Source of the DNA: Novilysobacter antarcticus
GTDB taxonomy: Bacteria > Pseudomonadota > Gammaproteobacteria > Xanthomonadales > Xanthomonadaceae
Direction of reading: 5' to 3'
Length of the DNA: 64,000 nt
NCBI RefSeq assembly: GCF_019802285.1
Contig: NZ_JAIEUJ010000002.1
Location: 310,001-374,000 of the forward strand
In this document: piece after piece, positions 28,799 to 37,672 of the stretch
Layout: every line of letters starts with the position of its first letter
Numbering within the stretch: the stretch's first letter is position 1
Program-made: the position numbers and the translations under genes
The notes under the pieces: model-generated
What the model was told of the DNA's origin: nothing
What the model saw: only the letters and a program-made list of their open reading frames with translations
Databases searched by the model: none

Positions 28799-29782
28799 TC
28801 AGATGGTGAGCGTCTGGGTCAGCGATTCCCAGCTCGGCGGCTCCGGCCAATCCGGTTGCTGGTTGCCGTCAAGCACGCGGCGCAGATCGCGCGGATCGAT
28901 CTGCGGGGCCAGCGCATGCACCAGCTCCAGCGCGTAATCGCGCAGCACCCGGTCGCGCGGCAGCACCGCCCAAGCGATGCATTCGGGAATCGCCGCCGGC
29001 GCCACCCAAGCGCGCAGATCGGTGTCATGGCCGCTGAAGGCCATTTCCGCCAGCAGCCCGACCCCGAGCCCAGTGCGCACATAGGTCTTGATCAGGTCCG
29101 CATCCAACGCGGTCAGTGCAATCTGCGGAGTCAGCCCTTCGGCGTCGAACGCGCGTTGCAGCGAGGAGCTGGCGCGGGTGGAGGATTCGTAGCTGATCAG
29201 CGGCTGCTGTGCCAGTGCGGCCATGTCCGGGGTACGCCCGGCGCGGCCCAGTGCATGCCCCTTGGGCACCAGCACCAACCGCCGCCAGCGGTACAGTGGC
29301 ACCGCGATTCCGGTGGTCGGCTCACTGCCTGCGGTGCTGACGACCGCAATGTCGGCATCGCCCTGGCTGAGCAGATCCAGCGCATCACTTTCGCCAGCCT
29401 GCTGCAGATGCAGGCTGACCTGCGGATAGGCCAGCTTGATCTGCGCCAAGGCCGGCGGCAGCACGAAGCGTGACTGGGTATGGGTGGTGGTCACGATCAG
29501 CTGACCCTGGCTCTCGCGGCGCTGGTTGGCGGCATAGGCGCGGATGTTGCCAGCCTCAGCCAAAACCCGCCGCGCCCGCATGATCACCTCGGCCCCGGCC
29601 GGGGTCACCGACTCCAGGCTGCGACCCTTGCGCACGAACAACAAAAAGCCCAGCTCGTCCTCCAGCTGCTTGAGCTGTTTGGACAGCCCTGGCTGGGTGG
29701 CATGCACCCGGGTAGCGGCCAAGGTGATGTTCAGCTCGGCGTCGGCAATGGCTACCAGGTAGCGGAGTTGGGACAGCGTCAT
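28799..29782 (-). CDS. LysR-family regulator, CysB-like
   Basis: Transcription regulator with an N-terminal winged helix ([57 protein letters not shown]) very like CysB, and a periplasmic-binding-type effector domain. It has 327 residues from the ATG at 29782. An in-frame upstream extension covers the operator-like site and is not family-like. Placement between cysH and cysG makes it the likely activator of the cys genes, with O-acetylserine or a sulfur compound as effector. Confidence 0.88.
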   Translation of the reverse strand: MTLSQLRYLVAIADAELNITLAATRVHATQPGLSKQLKQLEDELGFLLFVRKGRSLESVTPAGAEVIMRARRVLAEAGNIRAYAANQRRESQGQLIVTTTHTQSRFVLPPALAQIKLAYPQVSLHLQQAGESDALDLLSQGDADIAVVSTAGSEPTTGIAVPLYRWRRLVLVPKGHALGRAGRTPDMAALAQQPLISYESSTRASSSLQRAFDAEGLTPQIALTALDADLIKTYVRTGLGVGLLAEMAFSGHDTDLRAWVAPAAIPECIAWAVLPRDRVLRDYALELVHALAPQIDPRDLRRVLDGNQQPDWPEPPSWESLTQTLTI

Positions 29783-29842
29783 CGAAGGGGGAAAAGCGCC
29801 GGCACGGGGGAAGTTCGACTGTAGAACAAATGCCACCCGAAG

Positions 29843-29863
29843 CTGATAACCGGAAGTTATCAG
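29843..29863. promoter_or_regulatory. Palindromic operator-like site upstream of cysG
   Basis: CTGATAAC and GTTATCAG are perfect eight-base inverted arms separated by five bases. The T-N11-A pattern inside fits LysR-type regulators. It lies 61 bases before the regulator gene's start and about 80 bases before the cysG start, as expected for an autoregulatory and activating site. GATAACCG recurs before cysJ. Confidence 0.6.
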
Positions 29864-29943
29864 CAATGTGGGCTTGGTCATTTCCAGGGCTGGCCGCGTG
29901 CCGCTACGGTCATTCGCTCCCTTTTCCTGCGCCTGCCTATCCT

Positions 29944-31404
29944 GTGAACACTCCCCTGTATCCGCTCTTCGCCGACCTGCGTGGCCGCGCCGTACTGGTA
30001 GTCGGCGGCGGCGCGGTCGCCGAACGCAAGGTCGAGGCGCTGCTGCATGCCGGCGCGCTGCCGCGGGTGGGTTCGCCGGCGCTCAGTCCTGGTCTGCAGG
30101 CCTTGGCCACCGCGCAGCGTATCCAGTGGCTGCCGGGGCGCTTTGACGCACACTGGCTGGCAGGTGACATCTGGTTGGTGATTGCCGCCACCGATGATTC
30201 GGCCACCAATCAGCTCGTCGCCGCCGCCGCCGAAGCGCAGCGGCTATTCGTCAATGTCGTCGACGACGCCCAGCTCTCTCGGTTCCATGTGCCGGCAGTG
30301 GTCGAACGCGGCCCCCTGCAGATCGCCATCTCCAGTGGCGGCGGCGCGCCAATGGTGGCCCGGCATATCCGCCGCCAGCTGGAGATCCTGTTTGACCGAG
30401 CCTGGGGCAGCCTGAGTGCTTTGATCAGCCGCGAACGTCCGGCCATCCGCCAACGTTTTCCCGACCCCGCCACCCGCCGCCGTTTCTTCGATGAGTTGCT
30501 CGAAGGCCCGTTGCTGGGCCTGCTGCGCCGGCAGCAGCCGCAGGCAGCCGAGGCCGAGCTGCAGCGCGCGATGGCCTCCACTGCGACCGACAACCGGGGC
30601 TCGGTGGTGCTGGTCGGCGCCGGGGCCGGTGATCCGGGTCTGCTCACCCTCAACGCGCTGCGGGCGCTCAACCAGGCCGATGTGATCCTGCACGACCGTC
30701 TGGTCAGCGATGCGGTGCTGCAACTGGCGCGGCGCGATGCCGACCGTATGGAGGTCGGCAAGTCCGCCGGTGGCCACAGCGTGTCGCAGGCGCAGATCCA
30801 CGCGCTGATGCTGGAACATGCGCGCGCGGGCCGCCGCGTGGTGCGGCTCAAGGGAGGCGATGCCTTCGTGTTCGGCCGTGGCGGCGAGGAACTGGAATTC
30901 CTGCGCCAGCACGGCATTGCCTATGAAGTGGTGCCCGGCATCACCGCCGCTTTGGCCTGCGCCGCCTACACCGGCATTCCGTTGACCCACCGCGACCACG
31001 CGCAGTCCGTGCGGCTGGTGACGGCCCACTGCAAGCAGTCGCTGGACACCTTGGACTGGGATGCGCTCGCGCAGGAACGGCAGACCCTGGTGTTCTACAT
31101 GGGCGTGGCCGGGTTGGCGCAGATCCGCACGCGCCTGCTTCACGCCGGCCGCGGTGGTGGGACCCCGTTCGCGCTGGTGGAAAACGGCTCGCGACCGGAG
31201 CAGCGCATCGTCACCGGCACCTTGGCCGATCTGGCCGCCACCGCCGAGGAGCACCGCGTGAAATCCCCCGCCCTGTTGATCCTGGGGGAAGTGGCCGCAC
31301 TGACCCATGAGCTGCACTGGTTCGGCGCCGCCCCGCTCACCGCCGGCCCGACTCCCTCACTTTCCAAAAAGACCGCGGCCGCCAAACTGGCCAACGCCGC
31401 GTAA
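29944..31404 (+). CDS. cysG: Siroheme synthase CysG
   Basis: Makes siroheme, the cofactor of CysI, from uroporphyrinogen III. I start at the GTG at 29944 ([14 protein letters not shown]), giving 486 residues. The N-terminal part ([46 protein letters not shown]) is the Met8-like dehydrogenase and chelatase. The C-terminal part ([59 protein letters not shown]) is the methyltransferase. It lies between the regulator and cysK. Confidence 0.95.
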   Translation: MNTPLYPLFADLRGRAVLVVGGGAVAERKVEALLHAGALPRVGSPALSPGLQALATAQRIQWLPGRFDAHWLAGDIWLVIAATDDSATNQLVAAAAEAQRLFVNVVDDAQLSRFHVPAVVERGPLQIAISSGGGAPMVARHIRRQLEILFDRAWGSLSALISRERPAIRQRFPDPATRRRFFDELLEGPLLGLLRRQQPQAAEAELQRAMASTATDNRGSVVLVGAGAGDPGLLTLNALRALNQADVILHDRLVSDAVLQLARRDADRMEVGKSAGGHSVSQAQIHALMLEHARAGRRVVRLKGGDAFVFGRGGEELEFLRQHGIAYEVVPGITAALACAAYTGIPLTHRDHAQSVRLVTAHCKQSLDTLDWDALAQERQTLVFYMGVAGLAQIRTRLLHAGRGGGTPFALVENGSRPEQRIVTGTLADLAATAEEHRVKSPALLILGEVAALTHELHWFGAAPLTAGPTPSLSKKTAAAKLANAA

Positions 31405-31424
31405 CCGCACCTCCGGAGAACCTC

Positions 31425-32384
31425 ATGGCCGTCTACAATTCCATCCTCGACACCATCGGCAGAACCCCGGTGGTGAAACTCAATCGCCTGCCACCGGCCG
31501 GCGTTGATATCTACGTCAAGGTCGAGTCGTTCAATCCCGGCGGCTCGGTCAAGGACCGGCTGGCGCTGGCGATCATCCTCGGTGCCGAGAAAGCCGGCCT
31601 GATCAAACCCGGTGACACAATCGTGGAGGCCACCTCCGGCAATACCGGGGTCGCGCTGGCGATGGTCGCCGCCGCCCGCGGCTACAAGTTCGTCGCCACC
31701 ATGGCCGAATCGTTCTCGGTGGAACGGCGCAAACTGATGCGTGCCTATGGCGCCAAGGTGATCCTGACCCCGGCCGCCGAGCGCGGTACCGGCATGGTGC
31801 GCAAGGCCAAGGAGCTGGCCGATAAGCACGGCTGGTTTCTTGCCAGCCAGTTCGCCAACCCGGCCAATCCGGCCTATCACCGCCAGACCACCGCGGCCGA
31901 GATCCTCAGCGACTTCGCTGGCCGACGGTTGGATGCGTTCGTCAGCGGTTGGGGCACCGGCGGCACCCTGACCGGCGTCGGCGAAGTGCTCAAGCTCGCT
32001 CGTCCAGAGACCCGAATCATCGCCACCGAGCCGGCGGGAGCCGCGCTGCTGGCCGGCAAGGACTTCACTCCGCACAAGATCCAGGGGTGGACCCCGGACT
32101 TCCTGCCCGAAGTGCTCAACCGCAATGTCTATGACGAGCTTTATACGGGAGAGGACGATCGCGCGATCCAGACCTCGCGCCGGCTGGCGGCCGAGGAAGG
32201 CCTGTTTGTCGGCATTTCCGCTGGCGCCACGGTTGCCACTGCGCTGGATGTGGCTGCCAAGGCCGAGCAAGGCGCAGTGATCCTGGCGATGCTGCCCGAT
32301 ACCGGCGAGCGTTATTTTTCCACGCCACTGTTTGCCGACATCAATGACGGTTCGGACGACGACTGGCTGGCTGGCCTGCCGTAA
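31425..32384 (+). CDS. cysK: Cysteine synthase A
   Basis: PLP enzyme that makes cysteine from O-acetylserine and sulfide. The 319-residue product has K43 in ESFNPGGSVKDRLAL, the substrate loop TSGNTGVAL, and the phosphate-binding GWGTGGTLTGVG. It starts 20 bases after cysG with a GGAG site, so both are likely one transcript. It completes the local path from sulfate to cysteine. Confidence 0.95.
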   Translation: MAVYNSILDTIGRTPVVKLNRLPPAGVDIYVKVESFNPGGSVKDRLALAIILGAEKAGLIKPGDTIVEATSGNTGVALAMVAAARGYKFVATMAESFSVERRKLMRAYGAKVILTPAAERGTGMVRKAKELADKHGWFLASQFANPANPAYHRQTTAAEILSDFAGRRLDAFVSGWGTGGTLTGVGEVLKLARPETRIIATEPAGAALLAGKDFTPHKIQGWTPDFLPEVLNRNVYDELYTGEDDRAIQTSRRLAAEEGLFVGISAGATVATALDVAAKAEQGAVILAMLPDTGERYFSTPLFADINDGSDDDWLAGLP

Positions 32385-32598
32385 GCCGCCCTCCAGCTCT
32401 GTCCGCATAAGGCCGCCACGCGCGGGCGTGCAGCAAGGCGGTCAGCGCCATATCGGACAATGCTGCACGCCTTGTTGTCTGTGATCAACGCCATCCCCTC
32501 CGCGCGCCTCTCTCTGGTATGCCATCCGACCTTCGATGCCTTGGTGTCGCCTTGGGGTCCACTGGCCGCGGAAAGTGACTAAGCGCCTGAGCCCATGT
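32385..32598 (+). other. Gene-free region with overlapping inverted repeats
   Basis: No gene is seen. TGTCCGcATA at 32400-32409 can pair with TATCGGACA at 32451-32459; GGCCGCC at 32411-32417 with GGCGGTC at 32437-32443; and, crossing these, GGCGTGCAGCA at 32425-32435 with TGCTGCACGCC at 32461-32471. A T-rich TTGTTGTCT follows. It may be the 3' end structure of the cysK mRNA. Confidence 0.45.
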
Positions 32599-32604
32599 TA
32601 AAAT
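32575..32604 (+). promoter_or_regulatory. Possible promoter for ffs
   Basis: GTGACT and TAAAAT with an 18-base spacer, the best sigma-70-like match before ffs. It would start transcription near 32611, just before the tRNA-like sequence, and give ffs a leader of about 75 bases. Confidence 0.4.
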
Positions 32605-32614
32605 TTCTCGCAGT

Positions 32615-32667
32615 TGAGAGGAGTTGAGTTCCATTGGGCGTTGCCGAAGCAGCCCCTCTCTCCGCCA
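32615..32667 (+). pseudogene. Degenerate tRNA-Ser-like sequence upstream of ffs
   Basis: A 53-base remnant. Its first seven bases TGAGAGG differ from the tRNA-Ser acceptor GGAGAGG only at position 1, and its last 15 bases CCCCTCTCTCCGCCA equal the 3' end of tRNA-Ser(GGA). A GGGC/GCCC stem takes the place of the T-arm. The anticodon arm, variable arm and most of the D-arm are missing, so it cannot be a working serine tRNA. It lies 18 bases before the SRP RNA. Confidence 0.6.
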
Positions 32668-32685
32668 GATGTTGCAGTTGTCCAT

Positions 32686-32793
32686 GGTGGCCCCGTCGGC
32701 CCCTCGCGACGCTAGGTCGAAAACCCCGCCAGGGCCGGAAGGCAGCAACGGTATTGACTGATGCGGGCGCCGAGGCAAGTTGGCGGGGCCACC
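32686..32793 (+). ncRNA. ffs: Signal recognition particle RNA (4.5S)
   Basis: RNA core of the signal recognition particle, binding Ffh for co-translational membrane targeting. The ends GGTGGCCCCG and CGGGGCCACC form a perfect terminal stem. The conserved tip region CCAGGGCCGGAAGGCAGCA carries the GGAA tetraloop and flanking internal loops that bind Ffh. About 108 bases, as usual for the short bacterial form. A GCCTTTT stretch follows as a probable transcript end. End positions are set by the stem and may vary by a few bases. Confidence 0.93.
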
Positions 32794-32819
32794 GCCTTTT
32801 CAGCTGCCGGGCTCGCCGC

Positions 32820-33578
32820 TCAGACCACGTCCACCTGCATTGCCGTCGTCGGCTTGAGCGCCACCAGCTCGCCCTGCCGGCCTATCCTGTAACCGCGCGC
32901 TTCCAGCACGTCTCCTTCCTGGACACTGCCGTAGTGGTACAGCAGGCAGCGCTGCAGCAGCGGCCGCGGATATTCACGTTCCAGATCGTCGATGCCGCTG
33001 TGGGACGGGTTGCCGTGCAACGCGCAATCGTGGGCGATCAGTTCGCCCGCATCGGCCATCTTGGCGAGCATTTCCGGGATCGGCCGGGTATCACCGGTCC
33101 ACACCAGACTGCCGTGCAGGCGCAGCCCGAATGCGGTGTCGGGCCAGTGATGGCGAACAGGAAACACCTCCAGACGCACCCCCTCGTGCCAGAAAGATTC
33201 GCCTACCGGAATCACCTGGAAGGCATCCCAGAAGTTCGCGCCACCCTCGGCCAGGGGATTGGGGTAATCACCCACCCGCTGATGCAGAAGCGGCACCAGC
33301 CTTGCCGGCACGTACAACCGGATCCGCCCGCGCAGTGCGGGATTGAAGTAACTCTCCACGAACAGCCGCTCGAAACCGGCAACGTGGTCCAGGTGCGTGT
33401 GGGTGATGAAAACGGCCTTCGGTGGCTGGTGGTAGTGATCCATGAACGCGGTCAGGCCCTCCCCGCCGCAGTCGATGGTCAGCCACGGCTGGCCGTGGTG
33501 CTCGATGGTCGCCATGGCAGAGCCCAGCTCGACCGCCGAGGCGTTGCCGACACCGTGCAGGCGCAGATCCCAGGCCAC
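32820..33578 (-). CDS. MBL-fold metallohydrolase (RNase Z-like)
   Basis: Metallo-beta-lactamase fold hydrolase. The 252 residues include GVGNASAVELGSAM at the start and the metal motif FITHTHLDHVAGFERLF, with later HDCALHG and GDTRP matching RNase Z-like or ElaC-like ligands. I use the GTG at 33578, which follows the kdkA stop by one base and has AGGGG ahead; an ATG inside kdkA at 33608 is an alternative. Substrate is unknown. Co-directional with kdkA. Confidence 0.8.
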   Translation of the reverse strand: MAWDLRLHGVGNASAVELGSAMATIEHHGQPWLTIDCGGEGLTAFMDHYHQPPKAVFITHTHLDHVAGFERLFVESYFNPALRGRIRLYVPARLVPLLHQRVGDYPNPLAEGGANFWDAFQVIPVGESFWHEGVRLEVFPVRHHWPDTAFGLRLHGSLVWTGDTRPIPEMLAKMADAGELIAHDCALHGNPSHSGIDDLEREYPRPLLQRCLLYHYGSVQEGDVLEARGYRIGRQGELVALKPTTAMQVDVV

Positions 33579-33579
33579 G

Positions 33580-34329
33580 TCAGTAGCCCCTTTCCCAGAC
33601 AGTGTCATAGGCCCGACGCAGGCGATCGAAGTCGCGCTCGACCGCGGCCACGTCGCGATTGCCGCGCACCTTTAGCAACGAGCGCTTCAACCTTGCAAGG
33701 TTGCGCTCACGCCAGCCGGTTGCCGGAATGACGAGGCGTCCACGGTCCAGATCGATCACCCAGCCCCGCCCGCGCGAGTCGAACATGAGGTTGTGTGCGT
33801 TGAGGTCAGCGTGATCCAGCCCGGCGCGGTGGGCACGTGCGACCAGCCGGCCCGCCTCTTCCCACGGCGCACCATCGCCGGCGACGATCGCGCGGTCCGC
33901 CAGGGTGCGCACGTCCGGCAGGCGCTCGATCAGGATGGCGCAGCGATAAAACAGGCCTTCGCGGCGATAGATGGCCGCGATCGGCGGCGGTACCGGCACC
34001 CCGCGCTCGATCATCGCCCGCGACAGGCGGAACTCGGCGAAACTACGCGTACTCATTGCGCCGCGCCAGACGTAGCGGTCTCGGCTCAGATAGGCCACCA
34101 GCCCGCCGCGCAGGTAGCGTCGTAGCACCGCCTGGCCGAAGGGCGCATCCACGAACCAGGCTCCGCCGCGACCGCCGCTCTCGACCGGCCGCGCCTGTTG
34201 CTGCCACCAGGACGGGGTAAACCATTCCGGCTCGGCTTGCCGTATCCGGTTGGTGTCGAACAGAATCGCCCCGTAACCGCTGCCGTCGCGGAATGGCGTC
34301 AATCCTTCGGCAGAGTCGAACCCCGTCAT
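33580..34329 (-). CDS. kdkA: 3-deoxy-D-manno-octulosonic acid kinase
   Basis: Phosphorylates Kdo in the inner core of lipopolysaccharide at the cytoplasmic membrane face. The 249-residue product from the ATG at 34329 (MTGFDSAEG) has [47 protein letters not shown] and the kinase core [12 protein letters not shown] followed by VIDLDRGR, typical of KdkA. Divergent from a heptosyltransferase gene only 16 bases away, which also fits lipopolysaccharide core synthesis. Confidence 0.9.
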   Translation of the reverse strand: MTGFDSAEGLTPFRDGSGYGAILFDTNRIRQAEPEWFTPSWWQQQARPVESGGRGGAWFVDAPFGQAVLRRYLRGGLVAYLSRDRYVWRGAMSTRSFAEFRLSRAMIERGVPVPPPIAAIYRREGLFYRCAILIERLPDVRTLADRAIVAGDGAPWEEAGRLVARAHRAGLDHADLNAHNLMFDSRGRGWVIDLDRGRLVIPATGWRERNLARLKRSLLKVRGNRDVAAVERDFDRLRRAYDTVWERGY

Positions 34330-34345
34330 TCCCCGGAGTCTAGCA

Positions 34346-35407
34346 ATTAGCACGCCCCCTGCACCTGCTTCGATCTGCCTGCTGCGCTTGTCCGCACTGG
34401 GCGATGTCACCCATGTGGTCCCGCTGGTGCGAACGCTGCAGACGGCATGGCCGGAGACGCCGCTGAGCTGGATCATCGGCAAGGCCGAGCAGCGCCTGCT
34501 GGAAGGACTGCCCGGCGTGGAGTTCATCGAGTACGACAAAAAATCCGGATTCGCCGGCATGCGCGCGCTGCGCCGGCGGTTGAACGCTCGCCCCGATGGT
34601 AAATACGACGTGCTTCTGCAGATGCAGGTCGCGGCGCGCGCGAACCTGCTCTCGGCGGTGGTTCCCGCGCGCACCCGGGTTGGCTATGACCGCGCCCGAT
34701 CGCGCGACGGCCACGGTTTGTTCATCAACCAGCGCATCCCTGCTCGCCAGGGCATGCACGTGCTGGATGCCATCGGCAGTTTCTGCGAACCGCTGGGCCT
34801 GCGCCAGAAGGAGGTCCGCTGGGACCTGCCCGTACCGGCGGACGCGCGCGACTGGGCGCGCGCGCAGTGGGACGCGGACCATGTCCCCACGCTGATGATC
34901 TCGCCCTGCTCCAGCCACGTCCTGCGCAACTGGCACGCAGAGCGCTACGCCGCGGTGGCGGACCACGCGATCGGGCGCGGCTGGCGGGTCGTGCTCTGCG
35001 GCGGACGCAGCGAGCTGGAACGGCAGACCACCGACGCTATCGTGCAGTCAATGCACGGCAGCGCGCTGGACCTGGTCGGCAAGGACACGCTGAAGCAGTT
35101 GCCCGCACTGCTGGAGCGGGCCGACCTGCTGATGACGCCGGACTCCGGACCGATGCATATCGCCAACGCGATGGGGACCAAGGTGCTCGGCCTGCACGCG
35201 GCCAGCAATCCGGCCCGCAGCGGCCCCTACAGCGACCGCCGCTACTGCGTGGACCGGTATGACGACGCCGCGCGACGTTATCGCGGCAAGCCCGCCGCCG
35301 AGTTGCGCTGGGGCGCCAAGATCGAGCAGCCCGGGGTGATGGATCTGGTGACCGTCGACGACGCCGTGGCGGCCTTCGAGCGTTTTGTCACCGACACCGC
35401 CGGTTGA
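34346..35407 (+). CDS. Family 9 glycosyltransferase (heptosyltransferase type)
   Basis: Lipopolysaccharide core glycosyltransferase related to WaaC and WaaF. Core motifs: [44 protein letters not shown], and [26 protein letters not shown] (donor site). No ATG, GTG or TTG occurs in frame ahead of ICLLRL back to a stop at 34274; a TTG at 34388 would delete the first strand of the fold. The best start is ATT at 34346 with GGAG seven bases before it, giving 353 residues. Divergent from kdkA. Confidence 0.82.
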   Translation: MSTPPAPASICLLRLSALGDVTHVVPLVRTLQTAWPETPLSWIIGKAEQRLLEGLPGVEFIEYDKKSGFAGMRALRRRLNARPDGKYDVLLQMQVAARANLLSAVVPARTRVGYDRARSRDGHGLFINQRIPARQGMHVLDAIGSFCEPLGLRQKEVRWDLPVPADARDWARAQWDADHVPTLMISPCSSHVLRNWHAERYAAVADHAIGRGWRVVLCGGRSELERQTTDAIVQSMHGSALDLVGKDTLKQLPALLERADLLMTPDSGPMHIANAMGTKVLGLHAASNPARSGPYSDRRYCVDRYDDAARRYRGKPAAELRWGAKIEQPGVMDLVTVDDAVAAFERFVTDTAG

Positions 35408-35456
35408 GCTGCGACCTGCCTTCACGACGGCAGGTGGCGGAATCGCGTGCCAGCGC

Positions 35457-35864
35457 CTAAACCGGATCTGCGTTGCGGTAGTCCTGATAGGACTTCTCTT
35501 CGACGTAGCTTGAGCCCAGGGCGAGGTTGATCTCGCGCTTGAGGCGCGCACGCTCATCGTTCTCGAAATAGACGCTGCGGGCGAGGCGGATGAACTCCGC
35601 ATCGAACTCGCCGGCCTTCTCCTTGAGCCGGATATCGTCCTCAATCACCCAAAGGCGCTCGTTGACCGCCTTCAACTCGGCGCGCAACTTGACCACGTCC
35701 TTGCCGGCGGCGGGATGCTCCATCCAGGTTTTCTGCAGCGCGCCCAGTTCCTTGTGGATGTTCTCCAGCTTGGCCGCATCGGTCATGCGCTCGGACTTGA
35801 TGGACAGGATCGCGATCTTGTCGAGCAGTTCTCCAAAGGAGACGGGAACGAGGATTTCGGACAT
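35457..35864 (-). CDS. DUF6165 family protein
   Basis: I recognise the family but not its function. The 135 residues start MSEILVPVSFGELLDKIAIL and are mostly helical and charged, with IKSERMTDAAKLENIHKELG, LWVIEDDIRLKEKAGEFDAEFI and YFENDERARLKREIN. No signal peptide or membrane segment. In xanthomonads it is found beside lipopolysaccharide genes, as here, so a role in envelope sugar metabolism is possible. Convergent with the heptosyltransferase. Confidence 0.75.
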   Translation of the reverse strand: MSEILVPVSFGELLDKIAILSIKSERMTDAAKLENIHKELGALQKTWMEHPAAGKDVVKLRAELKAVNERLWVIEDDIRLKEKAGEFDAEFIRLARSVYFENDERARLKREINLALGSSYVEEKSYQDYRNADPV

Positions 35865-35932
35865 GGGGCACCCGCTGAGATGAAAGCGGACAGTCTACCG
35901 CCAGCCAGCTGACGGGCGCAGCTGTGAAACGC

Positions 35933-35961
35933 TTGTACGGCGCCCGCGGCCACCGTATCAT
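35933..35961 (+). promoter_or_regulatory. Promoter for tRNA-Ser(CGA)
   Basis: TTGTAC and TATCAT with a 17-base spacer, ending 40 bases before the tRNA. A good sigma-70 consensus match in a short intergenic space. Confidence 0.6.
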
Positions 35962-36001
35962 TGCGCCCCCACGACCCCGGTCTCGATGTCGGCGGTTCAC
36001 C

Positions 36002-36097
<96 letters not shown>

Positions 36098-36108
36098 GTA
36101 TTCTGGAA

Positions 36109-36130
36109 AGGCTGCCGTCGCAGCCCTTTT
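36109..36130 (+). terminator. Terminator after tRNA-Ser(CGA)
   Basis: GGCTGC and GCAGCC arms around CGTC, followed by CTTTT, 17 bases after the tRNA. Confidence 0.7.
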
Positions 36131-36228
36131 GCATGCCCGTCCGTTCCGCTCCCTTGGCCGTATGTCCACGTGCGCAGCGTTAACGTATGTGAAGAATCCT
36201 TCGACTACGTCACCGGCGTGATTTCCTC

Positions 36229-36933
36229 ATGATCGAATTTGGACACCTGACCCACGTCGGCCTGCGTCGCGAACTCAACGAGGACAGCTATTACGGCGAC
36301 AGCGTCTTGGGCCTGTGGCTGGTCGCCGATGGGATGGGCGGGCACGATTACGGCGAAGTCGCCAGCGCCTTGGCTCGCGAAACGATCGCCCGGGAAATTC
36401 GCGACGGGACGCCGCTGGTGGACGCGATCCGCATTGCCGACGAGGAGATCATCCGGACCTCGCGCCAGCGACGCGACGCGCTGCCAATGGGGACCACCGT
36501 GGTCGCGGCCCGGGTCAACGGCAACCGGTTCGAGGCCGCCTGGGTCGGCGACAGCCGGGTGTATCTGTGGCGCGATGAGCAACTGGTGCAACTATCCAAG
36601 GACCACAGCTACGTGCAGGAACTGATCGCCAGCGGCGCGATCACCCGTGAGCAGGCGCGCAGCCATCCGCACCGCAACGTGGTCACACAGGCACTGGGTG
36701 TGACCGATCCGCGCAACCTCAACGTGGCCACGGTCGCCGGCGAGATGCTGCCGGGCATGCAACTACTGCTGTGCAGCGACGGGCTTACCGAGGAGGTCGA
36801 GGACGAGCAGATCGGCAAGGTGCTGGCCCTGCGCGACCGGAGCGCACAGGAATGCGTTGACACCCTGATTGCCGCGGCACTCGATGGCGGCGGCTCGGAC
36901 AACGTCACCGTGGTGCTGATCCGAAGCCACTGA
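36229..36933 (+). CDS. PP2C-family serine/threonine protein phosphatase
   Basis: Mn/Mg-dependent phosphatase that reverses Hanks-type kinase phosphorylation. The 234 residues show the PP2C metal motifs NEDSYYGD, LVADGMGGHDYGEVAS, AWVGDSRVYLW, LLLCSDGLTEEV and GSDNVTVVLIR. No membrane segment, so cytoplasmic. No partner kinase or type VI secretion genes are nearby; its targets are unknown. Confidence 0.92.
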   Translation: MIEFGHLTHVGLRRELNEDSYYGDSVLGLWLVADGMGGHDYGEVASALARETIAREIRDGTPLVDAIRIADEEIIRTSRQRRDALPMGTTVVAARVNGNRFEAAWVGDSRVYLWRDEQLVQLSKDHSYVQELIASGAITREQARSHPHRNVVTQALGVTDPRNLNVATVAGEMLPGMQLLLCSDGLTEEVEDEQIGKVLALRDRSAQECVDTLIAAALDGGGSDNVTVVLIRSH

Positions 36934-36946
36934 GTCCGCGCAGCCC

Positions 36947-37672
36947 CTAGGCGCCAGCCAGCTCCGCCAGCTCGTCCCACACCGCGCGTCCGGCCTTCTT
37001 GCGCAGGGTCTCCAGGCGCGCCTCGTGCGCAGCCAGCTCCCCGGCGAGAACCACCACCCGCGGTCGTTGCAGGCGAACGTCGGCGGTGTAGGAAGCCTTT
37101 GACTCTTCGCCCGCTTCCGGCCCTACTGCCGCGAATCCAATCTCTTCCTGACCCGAGGTCAGCGCGATGTACACCTCGGCCAGCAGCTGGGCGTCGAGCA
37201 GGGCGCCGTGCAACTGCCGGTGCGCGTTGTCCACGCCCAGGCGACGGCACAGCGCGTCCAGCGAATTGCGCTGGCCCGGGAAACGATGACGGGCCAGCAG
37301 CAGCGAATCCTCGATGCGGCAGCGATCGGCCAGGCAGCCGTACTTCGACCCTGCCAGGCGCAGCTCGTTGTCAAGGAAGCCGACGTCGAACGCGGCGTTG
37401 TGGATCACCAGTTCCGCGCCGTCGATGAACTCCAGGAACTCCTGCACCACGTCGGTGAACGCGGGCTTGTCGGCCAGGAACTCCAAGGTCAGCCCGGTGA
37501 CTTCCTGCGCGCCGGGCTCGAATGCGCAATCGGGCTTGAGGTACTGGTGATACGTGCGACCCGTAGGGCGGCGCTCAACGAACTCCACGCAGCCGATCTC
37601 CACCACGCGGTTGCCCCGCTCCCAACTCAGGCCCGTGGTTTCGGTATCCAGGATGACCTGACGCATCGCCAT
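36947..37672 (-). CDS. dnaQ: DNA polymerase III epsilon subunit (proofreading exonuclease)
   Basis: 3'-5' exonuclease of the replicative polymerase. The 241-residue product begins with the DEDDh motif 1 (ILDTETTGLS), has VIHNAAFDVGFLDNEL (motif 2) and HGALLDAQLLAEVY (motif 3 His and Asp). Its start overlaps the rnhA stop by one base on the same strand, a conserved pair that favours coupled translation. Confidence 0.96.
   Translation of the reverse strand: MAMRQVILDTETTGLSWERGNRVVEIGCVEFVERRPTGRTYHQYLKPDCAFEPGAQEVTGLTLEFLADKPAFTDVVQEFLEFIDGAELVIHNAAFDVGFLDNELRLAGSKYGCLADRCRIEDSLLLARHRFPGQRNSLDALCRRLGVDNAHRQLHGALLDAQLLAEVYIALTSGQEEIGFAAVGPEAGEESKASYTADVRLQRPRVVVLAGELAAHEARLETLRKKAGRAVWDELAELAGA

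Noticed and set aside
32615-32667. A functional tRNA gene upstream of ffs
   Set aside because: Anticodon arm and variable arm are absent and the length is only 53 bases, so I list it as a remnant.
21026-32793. A mobile element with its own integrase in the cys region
   Set aside because: Every gene there is a sulfate assimilation gene or its regulator; no integrase, transposase or insertion-sequence ends are visible.
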